Shown here: positions 6,238-6,258 of the stretch, piece by piece | Numbering within the stretch: position 1 is the stretch's first letter | Layout: each line of letters opens with the position of its first letter | Source: Porphyrobacter sp. UBA7686 | Lineage (GTDB): Bacteria > Pseudomonadota > Alphaproteobacteria > Sphingomonadales > Sphingomonadaceae | Length of the DNA: 6,258 nt | Direction: 5' to 3' | NCBI GenBank assembly: GCA_002482865.1 | Contig: DLGU01000204.1 | Location: 1-6,258, forward strand | Notes under the pieces: model-generated | Database searches by the model: none | Seen by the model: the letters and a program-made list of their open reading frames with translations, nothing else | Told to the model about the DNA's origin: nothing | Program-made: the position numbers and the translations under genes

Positions 6238-6258
6238 CCTCTCCCCTTGCGGGAGAGG
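6238..6258. terminator. Perfect 8-bp hairpin at window edge, probable terminator or intergenic repeat
   Basis: CCTCTCCC (6238-6245) and GGGAGAGG (6251-6258) pair perfectly around the five-base loop CTTGC. The C at 6237 would extend the stem if the next base beyond the window is G. It lies 65 bases after the crotonase stop. The string CCCTCTCCC-CTTGC-GGGAGAGGG is a common intergenic hairpin in alphaproteobacteria, by recollection. Any T tract would fall outside the window, so terminator function cannot be judged. Between 6173 and 6237 I see no gene. Confidence 0.5.

Noticed and set aside
1..6258. Search for a novel defence, mobile or secretion system
   Set aside because: All eight genes are recognisable and ordinary for a core chromosomal region. 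No transposase, integrase, direct-repeat array, tRNA or unexplained gene-sized gap was seen.

Overview
This 6.26 kb window looks like ordinary core chromosome from a GC-rich alphaproteobacterium. The protein styles (LptC, LptE, the one-domain ribonuclease D) and a sphingomonad-like intergenic inverted repeat point most strongly to Sphingomonadales (Erythrobacter/Sphingomonas relatives). That placement is inferred from recognition of sequence style, not from a search.

Layout. (1) Bases 1-2614, plus strand: the 3' part of leuS (leucyl-tRNA synthetase), then lptE (outer-membrane lipoprotein of LPS transport), then holA (DNA polymerase III delta subunit). These are joined by stop/start overlaps of one and four bases. 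The same leuS-lptE-holA order is known from Escherichia coli. (2) Bases 2615-2664: a short gap between convergent genes, holding a GC-rich hairpin. (3) Bases 2665-4556, minus strand: a probable operon rnd-lptC-lptA, with a single-domain ribonuclease D followed by the inner-membrane-anchored and periplasmic bridge proteins of LPS transport. (4) Bases 4557-4703: the divergent intergenic region, containing a 25-nt inverted repeat whose right arm touches the ribosome binding site of ung. (5) Bases 4704-6172, plus strand: ung (uracil-DNA glycosylase, probable TTG start), coupled by TAATG to an enoyl-CoA hydratase/isomerase-family protein. (6) Bases 6173-6258: a short tail ending in a perfect 8-bp hairpin cut by the window edge.

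Functionally, the window carries three parts of the Lpt machine that moves lipopolysaccharide to the cell surface: LptE at the outer membrane, and LptC and LptA across the periplasm. These lie in two convergent operons. The rest are housekeeping genes for translation, replication, RNA processing and base excision repair, plus one acyl-CoA enzyme. The ATPase gene lptB, which commonly follows lptA, is not here. I found no mobile element, CRISPR array, tRNA/rRNA gene or unknown multi-gene system. The points most worth a second look are a histidine at the second catalytic position of the crotonase, the hairpin repeat abutting the ung ribosome binding site, and the arrangement of the lpt genes.
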